This document shows, piece by piece, positions 20,840 through 30,931 of a stretch of DNA of 64,000 nucleotides. Source of the stretch: Odontocerum albicorne (taxonomy: Eukaryota > Arthropoda > Insecta > Trichoptera > Odontoceridae); the NCBI GenBank assembly GCA_949825065.1, contig OX463848.1:37105491-37169490 (forward strand), read 5' to 3'. How positions within the stretch are numbered: position 1 is the stretch's first letter; every line of letters starts with the position of its first letter. A program made the position numbers and the translations under genes. Under the pieces are notes generated by a model. It had not been told where the DNA came from, made no database searches, and saw nothing but the letters and a program-made list of their open reading frames with translations.

Positions 20840-21120
20840 AATTATATTGCATTGTAATGCGCATATCGTTAACACCTGTATCCATCCTGTCGTGTAGCTC
20901 ATGACTGATCATCGTTACTCTCATAATAGCCTCTGACGACTCCTCTCCATCCATCCCTGCACTCCGTGGCTCGAAGGGCAGTTGTCAAGGGTAGTCCAGA
21001 TGCGTCTCTCACTTGGTTAGTCCAACGGATTAAGATTGTTCCTATTTTGCGTCGTCTTTTCACGCCATAAGTAACCACAAACCTCTTCAAACTCTCTTTG
21101 GCTAAGAACAATAGGCCTAT
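20840..21120 (-). pseudogene. LINE C-terminal fragment
   Basis: The minus strand shows VKRRRKIGTILIRWTNQVRD, TGLPL-like and ATECRDGWRGVVR segments. This is the R.R..RW.D..R........A.DR..WR pattern at the end of many arthropod LINE ORF2 proteins. It is separate from the preceding copy. No RT core. Confidence 0.65.
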
Positions 21121-21278
21121 ATAATTGAAGAACTCGTCGAAGGCATATTGTTGACACTAACATTCACATGAAAAATCACTAATATCATAAGCTGAACAAG
21201 CTGTATTAAAAAAAGTTTCAGCTACGACGGCTTGGACATTTTGTTCATGTGCCAAAACATAGATAGTCAAAAAAGATA

Positions 21279-21492
21279 TATAAATCGAACGCAAATGTAG
21301 GTATAATACCACGAAAATATATGTAAATCGAACGCAAATGTAAGTATAATACCACGAAAATATATGTAAATCGAACGCAAATGTAAGTATAATACCACGA
21401 AAAGATATGTAAATCGAACGCAAATGTAAGTATAATACCACGAAAAGATATGTAAATCGAACGCAAACGTAAGTATAATACCACGAAAGTTG
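21279..21492. repeat. 43-bp minisatellite, 5 copies
   Basis: The taaatcgaacgc marker falls at 21281, 21324, 21367, 21410 and 21453 (43 bp each). The unit also holds aatgtaagtataatacc acg. Because 43 is not a multiple of three, the long minus-strand frames across it are repeat artefacts. Confidence 0.95.
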
Positions 21493-22045
21493 AGAAAAAC
21501 TGAAGTTCAAAAACGAAAAATCTGTGTTGGAAAAGGCTTCACTTTGTTTGGGTCGTTGTTACAATTCGACAACGAAGAAATTTTTACGTTCTGTCAATCC
21601 TTTTTGTGGTGTTAAATAAGCCATGCTGTCCTCAGTATCGGCGTGAAAAGTTCAATTTCCGAGCATGGACTGTCCCTCCGATCTGTTGACGGTAGAATCG
21701 TTTCTATACTAACGTATCTGATATATTGTATCATTTTTCAAAAAGTGTCATGAATGTTTCACCATTCAGTGTTTTAAATATTTACGTTCAGGTTTGAGTT
21801 ATTTTCGCGAAGAAACCAAAAAGTCTTTTTTGTCTCGTTAATTTTTCATTGTCGTACACAAACACCGCCCCTCACCCTCACCCCTGGTGGGTCGGGACTT
21901 CAGGACGGATGGATTTTTTGTGGCTCGACTAGCGTCACTTTATCCCCGGCAAATCTAGCGGAAACCTGAACTCCCGAAGCGAATTCCCGCGTGACCGTGG
22001 CCTGGAAACGGAAAAAGCGGTTGCCCTGCTACCCTTAAGTCTTTA
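21493..22045. other. Unassigned; GC-richer island at 21830-22040
   Basis: No open frame of note. The island, with cgcccctcaccctcacccc and ggcaaatctagcggaaacc, stands out from the AT-rich background and is not shared with other parts of the window. A regulatory element or exon piece is possible but unproven. Confidence 0.4.
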
Positions 22046-22049
22046 TTCC

Positions 22050-22350
22050 CAGTCTTTGATGTCATTCACTTGCCATTAGGTTGTTTACATCACATTTATA
22101 CCACTTTTTTTGCGAGGTCTTTTCAAAATTTATGGAAAATATATGAACATTACACTCTATTTGCAGAGTTTATTTCTATGTCGGCTTTCCTATGTAAGCT
22201 TTTTTTCTTTTATTCATGGTTCTATACACTGTTATAACAAGTTTTTTGATGTCGTCTACTCGCCATTCTGTGTCAAAACATTTCTACTACTTCCGTTGCG
22301 ACGTTTTTTTAGAAATTTACGGAAAAATATGAACATTACACTCATTGTAT
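22050..22350. repeat. Two-copy tandem repeat, about 190 bp
   Basis: tttgatgtcattcacttgcc at about 22057 pairs with tttgatgtcgtctactcgcc at about 22245. Likewise gaggtcttttcaaaatttatg pairs with cgacgttttttagaaattta, and atatgaacattacactc occurs in both. The short open frame across both copies is a by-product. Confidence 0.6.
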
Positions 22351-22409
22351 GAGAGATGTGAAAAGCGCTATAACGCATCCTTGCATTAACCCTTTCAAGA
22401 CATTACATA

Positions 22410-23648
22410 GGTCTGTAAATATGAAACCGTATTTTTTTTATAGAAAAAACATTTATTTTATGAAAATGGCAAAAAATATTTTATTCAAAGTATTGCCCAT
22501 CGCTAGCTACATATTTTCTTCATCTCTCTGGCAATTTGGGGATGCCACGCCAATAGAACTGTTGCTCTTTTGAGGCAAACCAATCATCGAGCCATTTTCG
22601 TAAGAAGTGAAGCAAGTGCGTGTCCCATCGATGCAAATAAGTAGTAATCGGATGGACCCCAAGTCTGGTGAGTAGGCCGCATGCGAAAGTATTTGCCGAC
22701 TAAACGCCTCAATCGTTTCCTTGGCCGATTTTGTTGTGTGCCATGGTGCATTATCATGAAGCAAAATCACTTTGTGTTGCCTCTTTTGATATTCTGGTCG
22801 TTTTTCACGCAATGCTTGGTTCAAATCCATAATTTGTAGTCGGTAGCGTTCAGTATTAACGGTTTCGCCAGGTTTTAGAAGCTCATTATAGATAACACCC
22901 TTCTAATCCCACCAAACACAGAGCATTGTCTTCCGTCCATAGTCATTTGGCCTTGCAGTCGATGTCGCTGGTTTGCTTGGAGTTACCCATGATCTTTTAC
23001 GCTTAGGATTCTCGAAACATATCCATTTTTCATCGCCAGTCACAATTCGATGGAGAAATGATTTTCTTTTGTACCTGGCGAGCAGCATTTCGCAAGTGGT
23101 TTTTCGGTTTTCCTGTTGTCATTCAGTTCATGTGGAACCCATTTTCCCACCTTCGGGATCTTTCCCATGGCTTTCAAACGTATGGAGACGGCTTTTCGTG
23201 TCACATTTAATTGATCCGCGAGTTGTTACGTTTGAGCGTCATCCTCATCCAACAATGTTTGCAATTCGGCGTCTTCAAACTTTCTCGGTGGTCTTCCACG
23301 TTATCCGTTTCTCACGTCAAAATCGCCACTTTTGAATTTTTTAAACCAGTCAAAGCACTGTGATTTATCAAGAACATGCTCACCGTAAGCTTAGACAAGC
23401 ATTCGATGCGATTCTGCAGCAGTTTTCTTTAAATTTTCTGCAGCAGTTTCCGCAAATCGTAGTTTTCAGGCACAAAAACAGACATGTTCAACGAAAACAT
23501 ATGTAGTTGTATTAAACTTGTATTGTTGTGAGTTAAAAGTCTTTGACAAATGTAAACACAAAAAAAGCGCCAATGACGCGGTTTACCAGTCACTACATTG
23601 ACAACTAGAGCCATCTATGAGCAAATTCCTGTTTCATATTTACAGACC
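22410..23648 (-). mobile_element. mariner copy B, dead
   Basis: Terminal repeats built on GGTCTGTAAATATGAAAC lie at 22410-22427 (plus) and 23631-23648 (inverse). The transposase relic between them reads on the minus strand. The flanks are not a clean TA pair, so the ends have drifted. Confidence 0.8.
22505..23487 (-). pseudogene. mariner transposase relic
   Basis: Minus strand: it starts MSVFVPENYDLRKLL (ATG near 23485), a typical mariner N-terminus. Frames then break many times in the helix-turn-helix region. FLHRIVTGDEKWI (first catalytic Asp), MLCVWWD, LREKRPEYQ, ILLHDNAPWHT (second Asp) and YSPDL remain in short open stretches. The expected third Asp motif (APSDY) is damaged, reading GSIRLLL. 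It differs from copies A and C in sequence and termini, so it is another mariner subfamily, closer to copy D at 36434. Confidence 0.85.
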
Positions 23649-23689
23649 TGGTAAACCTTTCAATAATGGAACCATTACCTTTTATACGT

Positions 23690-23920
23690 ATGGTACATTA
23701 TTTAAGGCGTATAATGACACAATACCACGTTTTAGTTTCCTTTCAACACCATATTCTTTCAATATTTTCCATCTCTCATCACGCGATCATAATGCTCTTT
23801 CCAAGTCAACAAACGTACAAAATCTGATCCAAACATCTTCATCCAATTAAAAAAAACACTGAACAGAACTTGTAGACTGGTCTTATTCAGATTTTCCAAA
23901 TGCTTACCATTTTAACCTAT
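23690..23920 (-). pseudogene. LINE-Z reverse-transcriptase relic
   Basis: The minus strand gives FVDLERA..YDRVMRDGK, LKEYGVER and GIVSLYA in broken frames, the same RT palm segment as at 14279. It abuts the 28S fragment. Confidence 0.65.
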
Positions 23921-23921
23921 A

Positions 23922-23992
23922 CCAGACTCGATACCATAAAAGGCGTTGGTCGCTCATGACAGCAGGACGGTGGCCATGGAAGTCGGAATCCA

Positions 23993-24025
<33 letters not shown>

Positions 24026-24069
24026 GACCAGCCCTGAAAATAGATGGCGCTGTAGCGTCCGGCCTATAC
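23922..24069 (+). rRNA. Fragment of 28S (large-subunit) rRNA gene
   Basis: The stretch contains ataccataaaaggcgttgg, ctcatgacagcaggacggtg, ccatggaagtcggaatcc, aaggagtgtgtaacaactca, cctgccgaagcgaccagccc and atggcgctgtagcgtc. I recognise these as a highly conserved internal part of eukaryotic 28S rRNA. A few differences from the usual text (actaagg for gctaagg, agatgg for ggatgg, tgtagc for tgaagc) suggest a decaying copy. It is only about 150 bp and is flanked on both sides by minus-strand LINE relics, so it is an isolated fragment and not a functional rDNA unit. Confidence 0.85.
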
Positions 24070-24079
24070 AACGTTGTTT

Positions 24080-24380
24080 CTACCAGTATCAGTACTCTCA
24101 CAGTTCTTCAAAATATTCCTTCCATCTCGAATGAACCCTCCCTTATTCTGACAAAACCCTTTCATTCTTATCTTTGATTCCACTCGTGCCTCCCGTTTCG
24201 TTTTCTCTTTCATTTTTCAAAATATTTTCATATTCATTCATACTAAACTCAATTCTGCCTTCTTCATCTTTAAGTTTTTCTTCATCTCTTCAACCAGTCT
24301 TTTTGTTTTTACCTTCCATTCTTTGTAATCTCTCTTTCTTTCCATTGCTTCATCACTATTTCCTTTTCTTGCTATAATAA
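24080..24380 (-). pseudogene. LINE-Z relic upstream of the RT
   Basis: The minus strand gives KRFCQNKGGFIRDGRNILK-like text, resembling the linker before the RT in LINE-Z-type ORF2 (an E/D-GR..YF.. motif). The T/C-rich remainder gives the spurious hydrophobic plus-strand frame at 24174-24377. Confidence 0.45.
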
Positions 24381-24937
24381 TATAATAAGCACATTATTTT
24401 GTAATATTTCATGCTTAAAAATAGATTTTCTGGAAATTAATTTGTAAAAGATTTCGTTTAATAAACATATAAGAGTTTTCACTTTCGTTTGGTTGCAATT
24501 TGTATCGGCATAAATTTGTTCATTTGTCAGCGCGGCGTGATCGTTTAAGTGACTTCTTGTATGTTGGAAGGATACGCGCCAGGCAGAGGGCAGAGTGATT
24601 GCTGTGGTGTCATGCGGCTTGCCGTTGTCAGGCGCATTCAACACAATCGTATGTTCACGAGCAGGGTTTGTCAATTGTAACCTTTATAGTTTTTAGGCTG
24701 ACAAACATAGAATTTAATTGAGATTCTTCAATAGAAAGTTATGTATGCTTTAATATCAACTATTAATTCAAAATAAAACGAATGATGTAATTTGACTGAT
24801 TGAGTGCAAAATCTGAGGCAATAAAGGTCTTCCAAAGGATTCTTTGATTGAAGCTGTTTGTGAAGTAATAAATTGACGACTTGTAAAGCGATATTCATGA
24901 TACAAAATCGCTTCAATAGCATTGTATTTTAAAATTT
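24381..24937. other. Unassigned
   Basis: No supported feature. The minus-strand frames at 24372-24674 and 24728-24922 have no recognisable motifs. Confidence 0.4.
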
Positions 24938-24938
24938 A

Positions 24939-25087
24939 TAGAAGACCACTTAATAAATTCTATGGAATAAGGAATAGAGATTATTATCACCCGTAATTCT
25001 ACTGGTTATGTTAAGGTTTTTATAGAATACCACTTAATGAATTCTATGGAATAAGGAATAGAGATTATTATCACCCGTAATTCTACC
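24939..25087. repeat. Two direct repeats of about 67 bp
   Basis: tatagaagaccacttaataa (24939) and tatagaataccacttaatga (25022) each continue into attctatggaataaggaata and ttatcacccgtaattctac. The second copy runs directly into the LTR-like element. Confidence 0.85.
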
Positions 25088-25496
25088 TGTGGCGGTCGCA
25101 CACTCGGATACTGTGGGCGTTCATACATAGGGTCAATGACCGATGAAATGACCTTCGCATTCCTCGACGAAATCTAAATAAACAAGTCCCACGTTCACAC
25201 GCCGGCCATTCGACCCATAGCCGAGCGGACCGCATTCCATACTAGAGAGAGAACGCACCACGGCTGTCTCGCCAGTTCCATATTTGAATGATACCTACAT
25301 ACAACAATTAATCGTTTTGCATTCACAGAAACGAGACGTAGGCATATCGCGAGCGCATTCTGTCGCACATTCTAAAAATATATAAATACCTACGTTACTA
25401 ATAAAAATTGCACTCTTCTTCCGCATTGCGATCCAAAACGTGTTTTATTTATCAACAAATCATCATCATCTCTTCCCTTAAGGACTAGCTCCTAAA
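25088..25496 (+). mobile_element. Solo-LTR-like element, copy 2
   Basis: Begins TGTGGCGGTCGCACACTCGG and ends near CCTAAA. It is co-linear with copy 1 on the other strand. A TATA-like tatataaatacc at 25378 is followed by aataaaaattgcactc, consistent with a promoter and an RNA end inside an LTR. The four flanking bases do not match, so this copy lacks a visible target duplication. Confidence 0.6.
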
Positions 25497-25965
25497 GTTT
25501 AACACAAAAATCCAAAAGTTTCGGGCCGGAATAAATTAGAGCTTGTATGTACATATATAACGCAGGCCACGTGCGCCGCATGGTCAGGCAACGTAACAAT
25601 AAAAAAATTATACTTCTATAGTATTTTGAGTACTTGGGCTTTCAGGATGAATGACGAGTGGAAAGGATTTATGTGAGCTCGTGAGTGTGGGTCTCTTCTT
25701 GTTGTTTTAATTTTGGTTGTTTTTGTATTTGTGTTTCTGTGTGTTTTTCTTTTTTTCTTCTTTTTTTGTTTTGGATTTGTTTTGATTTTTATTCTTATGA
25801 TTGTGTGCGGTATATTGTGGGATGAATATTTTTGGTCTTTCTGGAGTGATAATGTGTGAGGAGTTGAGTTTCGCAAGATGTTTCCAGTTGTAGTTGAGTG
25901 TCACTGTTTGTCAGGTTGATGAGAGCGTGCAACGGGGTTTTTTGTGTTATCAAAAATCGGAAAGA
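25497..25965. other. Unassigned, T/G-rich strand bias
   Basis: 25700-25800 is strongly T-rich on the plus strand, giving lysine-rich minus-strand frames at 25616-25904 that I regard as low-complexity artefacts. Confidence 0.45.
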
Positions 25966-25969
25966 AGTA

Positions 25970-26166
25970 TCGATTTATTTTTTCATGCTAAATATCCTCA
26001 GTGAGATACAGGCAAAAGCCTAGTTTACTGGGGATACGACAAATGAAAGGCAACAAACCCAGATCCATTAAAATTATATGTCCAAATCAAATTACCTGTT
26101 GTTTTTTCTCAAATTGTGTATATTTCTTGTCATGTGTAATAATAAATAAATAAATAAATAAATAGT
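25970..26166 (+). mobile_element. LINE 3' end with AATA tail
   Basis: A 3'-UTR-like segment (gatacaggcaaaagcctag, a small hairpin) is followed by aataataaataaataaataa at 26141-26163. This is the type of tail left by CR1/Jockey-like LINEs, and the LINE at 9160 ends similarly. No coding part remains. Confidence 0.55.
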
Positions 26167-27083
26167 ACCTTCTATTTAAGTACTGGCAACTTGCTGGGCT
26201 ATTTGAAATATAAACCTTAAGCAACTTTATAAGAAAAAAATCTGCGAAAAAACACAGTCAGGTGTGTCGCTACCGGAAAAGGAGTCCCTTTGGGCATCGC
26301 GTTAGATGGGGACTTATTTTGTCCTTCATAACAGCGTGGGTGGAGGTGGGATCGAACTGAACTGAATTTCTATCCTCATTAGTATGTCAACTAGAGCTAA
26401 TCGAAAACGTGTTGTTTCGTTATATTCTGAAATATTAAAAGTTAAATATCATGCGGTTATTAAGTGTTTATTGAAAGAAGATAAATAACGTTCAGATGCT
26501 GACGTAGTAAAATTTCTGCCGGACTTTTCCATTCTTTTGTAAGAAACTTGAAAAACGGACGATATGTAATTATCAACATTTGAGAATATAAAGTAACAAC
26601 GTTTTGAAAATATCGGCTCTAGAAAACACACTACGGAGGGTAGAAGTATCAACTTTAAAGTGTAATATCGCCAGACCATGCATTGGGCGTGGCCGGTCTG
26701 GTATCTTAAACTTTTGGATCTATGTGGTACCACTACTCCTTGGAATATTTGATAGTTAAACGAGTCTAAAAGACATTCCTGCGACTTCTTTATTACTAAG
26801 ATTATGAATTTTATCCATGACTCTATTTCACATTTTTGAGTACGCATATATATTAATCCTCAAGCGTTAAAAGGGATCCACGTACTCGCTTATACATATA
26901 TAAATTACTAACATAGTAAGTACTAAAATCTTTGTTGATTGACAAACTTTTATTTAATGTACCCGATAATTATTTACGAAATTGTGATTTAAGATTGTTT
27001 TCGGTGCCGTATTCACGAAATAAGCTGTGAAAAGGATTACTACTCGTACGCGGAATGACCTTGTTGAAAGAATTTTCCGATAT
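26167..27083. other. Unassigned
   Basis: The 132-codon minus-strand frame at 26449-26847 has no recognisable motif. A small inverted repeat CCAGACC...GGTCTGG lies at 26672-26702. Confidence 0.4.
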
Positions 27084-27270
27084 CCCTTTCAGATCTGGCT
27101 TATCACATACGATCGTGCGGGTCAAGTTTAAATTGCGTAGCACTTGACCCAACTACGATTTTCGCAGTGTGCCGGCACACAACGGTTGTACGGATTGCAT
27201 TTGAGACGGGGTATCGCATAGTTTTCTAATTCCACCGCTAGGGTCATCATTACGAGTATCGATCATCGAA

Positions 27271-29440
27271 ATGGCGGAGCAACGTCGAAGTAGATCTGCA
27301 ATAGGTAAGTTTTAATTTAAATTTGTTTTTGAATCCTTATCCTGCATAATCTTTATTTTTTATCCTAGTTAAATAATTGACTAGTAAATTCGCATGGCTT
27401 ACTTTTATTAATCTTTGTGACAGTAACATTTATAACCGTTGAAAGTGACACTCGCACAAACGTACGCATCAGGTTTAACGTGTAACGTGATATTATAATG
27501 TCAATACGTCGTTTTAATTTTTATTGTTTTTATTATTGTTTTTATTATTATTGTTTTTATTGTTATTGTTTTATTAATTTCTTTCTTACAAAATATGCAC
27601 TGTTATTAACAATGTATTTTAAATATATTTATAGTGGATTTTACTTAAATAAATTTTTTTATTAAGAAATGATGCCTGAGAATTAGGATTTTGGAGATGG
27701 CAATAGTTCTAAAATTGATGATTTATCAAGGGAAGATGATGAACTTGAGGGAAGATGATGAATTATCAAGGGAAGATGATGAACTTCTGCTATAGCTTCG
27801 CGCTCAGTAGGCGGTATTACAGATTTAATAAAAGAGGAAATCCTGGAAGAAGTCGAAGATGTTACCATTTGTCTTCCCGCTGAACCTCAAACAATAAATC
27901 TTAGGCGAAAAATATGGAGACAAACTGAGTACGCAGCTAAATCTCATCCTGAATTTGATGGAACTACTTGTAGGGATATTCTTAGATCGTTGAGTTATTC
28001 TGGTAATTACTTTGATGACGCTTTGTATGAAAAAGCTGTCGACTTTTCTAGTCGTTACATGTTATCAAAGACGGGGAAATTACTCAGTACAAACATCATG
28101 GAAATGAAGAAAATGTTCGGAATGCATATTATTATGGGATGCGTTCAATATCCAAGGATCTGTGTGTATTAGCAGCACCCATACAAAGCAGAAATAATAT
28201 AAAAAATTATGCCCCGAGACAGATTTTTCACTCTTCGGTCCTCTATACATTTTGTAGACGGTTACTCTAGGCAACGTTAGTTGCCTCCACCCGATACGAG
28301 TATTAATAGGCTGTGGAAAATTCAGCTATTAATTGATGCTGTTTGAAAAACGTGGCTCCAGATTGAAAGACAGCCTGGACAACGCTATTCAATTGACGAA
28401 CAGATGATTTCATTTTCAGGATTGTGCCCCGTTCGGCAATTTGTTAAAAACAAACCTCGGCCTACAGGATTAAATAATTTTATTGTTACAAAATCCAATG
28501 GTTTAATGCTGGATTTAGAGATTTACCAAGGGCCAAGCACAACATTTCCAGAGAGAGAAATGGGTATTGGACCAGGTGTAGTTTTACGATTAGCACAAAC
28601 CTTACCTCACAACAGTTGTATTTACTTCGATCGGTATTTCACAATACTTTCATTAATCGATACATTGACAGAGTTACATTTACATTGCACACGTACAATA
28701 ATGGAAAATCGTTTGAAGGGTTTATCTAATAAACCCGATAAAGATATGAAGCAAGGGGATTACCAGCAGCAAGTCTCTGACAATACCGTTGTTGTGAAAT
28801 AGAAAGATAGTAAAACTTTCATCGTGGCTTCAAATTGTTGCGGAGTAGAACCAATTTCAACTGTTAAAAGATGGAATAAACCCCTCAAGTCCTATGCCAA
28901 TATTCCAGCACCTAAAATAATCAAAGACTATAATAAATCAATGGGTGGCGTTGATATTCATTATCAACAAATGGAGCGCTACGGAACGTGGATTAAAACA
29001 AAGAAGTGGACTTTAAAAACAATTATCCACTTTATGGATTTGTCATTAGTAAAAAGCTGGATGCAGTATCGGGAAGATTGTTGCACTAAGGCTATGTCAA
29101 AAAGAAAATAGCTCGATTTATTATCTTTTCGGCTACAATCGGGTGAAGCTTTAATTGCAACCCCGGACAAAAAAAGTAATGTGGCAGAAGAAACACTCCC
29201 CGACGAAGAAGATCCAAATACTAGAGAGCAGTACAGACCGGTGAAATTACCCGCTAATTATGTATGGTTAAGATCATATTCCAATCTTTGATGATACAAT
29301 AACTATTCAACGGATTTGTAGATTGGAAAATTGTAAATCCCGCACGAAAACTCTTTGTGAGAAATGCAAAGTTTATTTGTGTCTTTCTTGGGGAAAACAA
29401 TGTCATAAAAAAATCCACAAAGAATATGTTGTTTATAGTT
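27271..29440 (+). pseudogene. piggyBac transposase, two putative exons, inactivated
   Basis: A short first exon MAEQRRSRSAI (27271-27304) ends at a consensus donor GTAAGT. The best acceptor is at 27665-27666 after a T-rich tract, joining in frame. The relic then reads DFGDGNSSKIDDLSRE, an acidic stretch, LRRKIWRQ, the piggyBac core with DEQMISF (first Asp, near 28395), YFDRYFT (second, near 28627) and NKSMGGVD (third, near 28950). A C-terminal zinc-binding block CRLENCKSRTKTLCEKCK..C follows near 29310. At least five in-frame stops (for example TAG at 28169, TAG at 28799 and TAG at 29109) and a tandem duplication at 27720-27780 disable it. Confidence 0.85.
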
Positions 29441-29471
29441 AAGGCATTAACGTTGTGGAGGTTTAAGGACA

Positions 29472-29860
29472 TTGTAATTTATTTTTATCAAACACCGTTT
29501 ATTCCACTTTTTTGCTTTTTGCTATACTTTTTCTATCGATGATGCCAAATTCTTACATATCAGTAGTAACGGAAATAAATTGGACAGATTAGAGGCCCTA
29601 GAAATTTCTAAGTCAGTACATCGATCCGAACATCTGGTGAACAGTTATATCCCAAAAATCTCTTCGCTCTTGGCCGAAATCGTCCCATGCCTCCCTCACC
29701 CCTCAACCCCCAACCGTTGAAGCGTGTATGTCGGTACCAGTTCGAACAGCATTTAGTCTTGTTTGTGCTCCCCTGAAGATGAGGTGAAAGCCTGGAAACC
29801 GGTGGGGTTATACCGTTACAAAAAAGTGGAATAAACGTGTTTGATAAAAATAAATTACAA
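29472..29860. mobile_element. Inverted-repeat element nested in the piggyBac
   Basis: About 45-bp arms, TTGTAATTTATTTTTATCAA onward at 29472 and the complement ending at 29860, enclose about 300 bp. The arms differ by one or two bases. The interior holds ctgaagatgaggtgaaagcc and a T-poor segment with no protein. It interrupts the 3' part of the piggyBac, so it is younger than that insertion. Family unknown. Confidence 0.7.
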
Positions 29861-30357
29861 ACCACAAAGAATAACTTTGAAATCCTTCCCCTCTTTATAA
29901 GTTTAGTCTAAAGTCTTAATAAATGTTGTTTATATTTTAGTTATCGGTTAATTAATTTGTATTAAGTATCTACTATTATTGTTACTTTTTTAATGTGTCG
30001 AGATTGTTTATAATTAGGTTTACTTACTGTAATTGTGCACGTGGTTTTCTGATAGTAAATCTTTTTTTAAATTATTTGGTATTTATTAATTTATATGAAC
30101 ATAGTCCTGACCCACGATCGTGTGGGTGGCTTTTCCGGAAACCGAGTTTTCAAGATTTTTTATTCAATTTTTTCTAGCAATATTATAGATAAATGAAATA
30201 GGAATATATAATTTTTCAAAATATATTTTTTTTTTCGGGTCTGAAAGGGATATAGGAAGCTTCCATAACTCGTGGACAAATTGAGGGTTGAACTCTTTAA
30301 TAAACTTTATAGACATAGTTGAGCCACTTTACAAGGCCGCGTGAGTACCATTGGTCG

Positions 30358-30533
30358 ATATTCGTGGCTTAGTTGGTAAGATTATTGTTTCCCATCTGTT
30401 GTGGGTTCGATTTCCGTCGGAACCATTTTTTTAACGGATTCCAGTCTGGTTTTCACTTTAAGTATCTTTAATATATTTCTGGTTGGTTGGAAGAGATTGC
30501 CACATGGTAATAAGTCCACCAGGTTAGACTGTA
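30358..30533 (+). mobile_element. SINE1 copy, near full length
   Basis: Head tggcttagttggtaagatta (A-box) and gtgggttcgatttccg (B-box). The body is ccagtctggttttcacttta. The tail ggttggttggaagagattgc continues with cacatggtaataag and ccaccaggtt. One of the best-preserved copies. Confidence 0.85.
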
Positions 30534-30689
30534 CACAGCAAAAATGTAAAACTTTTGATAATTAAATTTTTTCTCCTTATTTTATGTACCAGGGATAAAA
30601 CTGTTTCAAATGTAAACTAAATGAAATAATTAACATTGATTACGTGCAACTGATTTGATGCACCAGCATTTTGACAGCTGAGTCGTGTA

Positions 30690-30800
30690 ATAATAAAAAC
30701 AAAATAACATTTTATGTAGAGCTGTTTAGCGAGCAGACTCTCCTCAAGGGTGCGGAAATTGAGAATTTACGTATACTAGGTGGTTCCGTATATTGGGTGG
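30690..30800 (-). mobile_element. LINE-tail-like repeat B, copy 1
   Basis: Shares gagcagactctcctcaaggg and gaaattgagaatt with 51655-51775, and in inverse with 38990-39100. In the sense orientation it ends gctatataaattg plus T/A repeats, like a LINE 3' tail. Confidence 0.5.
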
Positions 30801-30931
30801 TTGAAGGAGGGGTGCTGCTGAGAGAGACACGTGGCAAAGAATCTTGCAGGCAGCCAATATCCATCCTGGATTGTAGAGCTAATGTTCATCTTTTAAATTA
30901 TACAAGGTTAATTTTAACGTCGGTGGTTTAG

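Larger units (their letters stand above)
27084..30249 (+). mobile_element. piggyBac-like transposon flanked by ATAT
   Basis: Ends are CCCTTTCAGATCTGG (27084) and, inverted, CCCTTTCAGACCCG (30249). Each is flanked by ATAT (27080-27083, 30250-30253). Subterminal inverted motifs acgatcgtgcgggtca (27106) and tgacccacgatcgtg (30107) lie inside. CCC-type termini and subterminal repeats fit piggyBac elements, and the encoded transposase relic confirms it. Canonical piggyBac duplicates TTAA, so ATAT is unusual. A 389-bp inverted-repeat element is nested at 29472-29860. Confidence 0.8.

Noticed and set aside
21157..21510. 117-codon minus-strand gene
   Set aside because: It is open only because of five 43-bp repeats, and two overlapping frames are open for the same reason.
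24174..24377. Membrane protein-like frame
   Set aside because: Phe/Ser/Leu-rich translation of a T/C-rich strand inside a minus-strand LINE relic.
25616..25904. Lysine-rich minus-strand frames
   Set aside because: Low-complexity T-rich plus strand; two overlapping frames; no motif.
26449..26847. 132-codon minus-strand gene
   Set aside because: No recognisable domain, splice context or neighbouring signal; within the range of chance frames.
29775..29815. Hammerhead ribozyme core (CTGAAGA ... GAAA)
   Set aside because: The core-like bases occur at the right order, but stem II pairs poorly (a bulge and a U-G end) and stem III and the cleavage triplet are not convincing.
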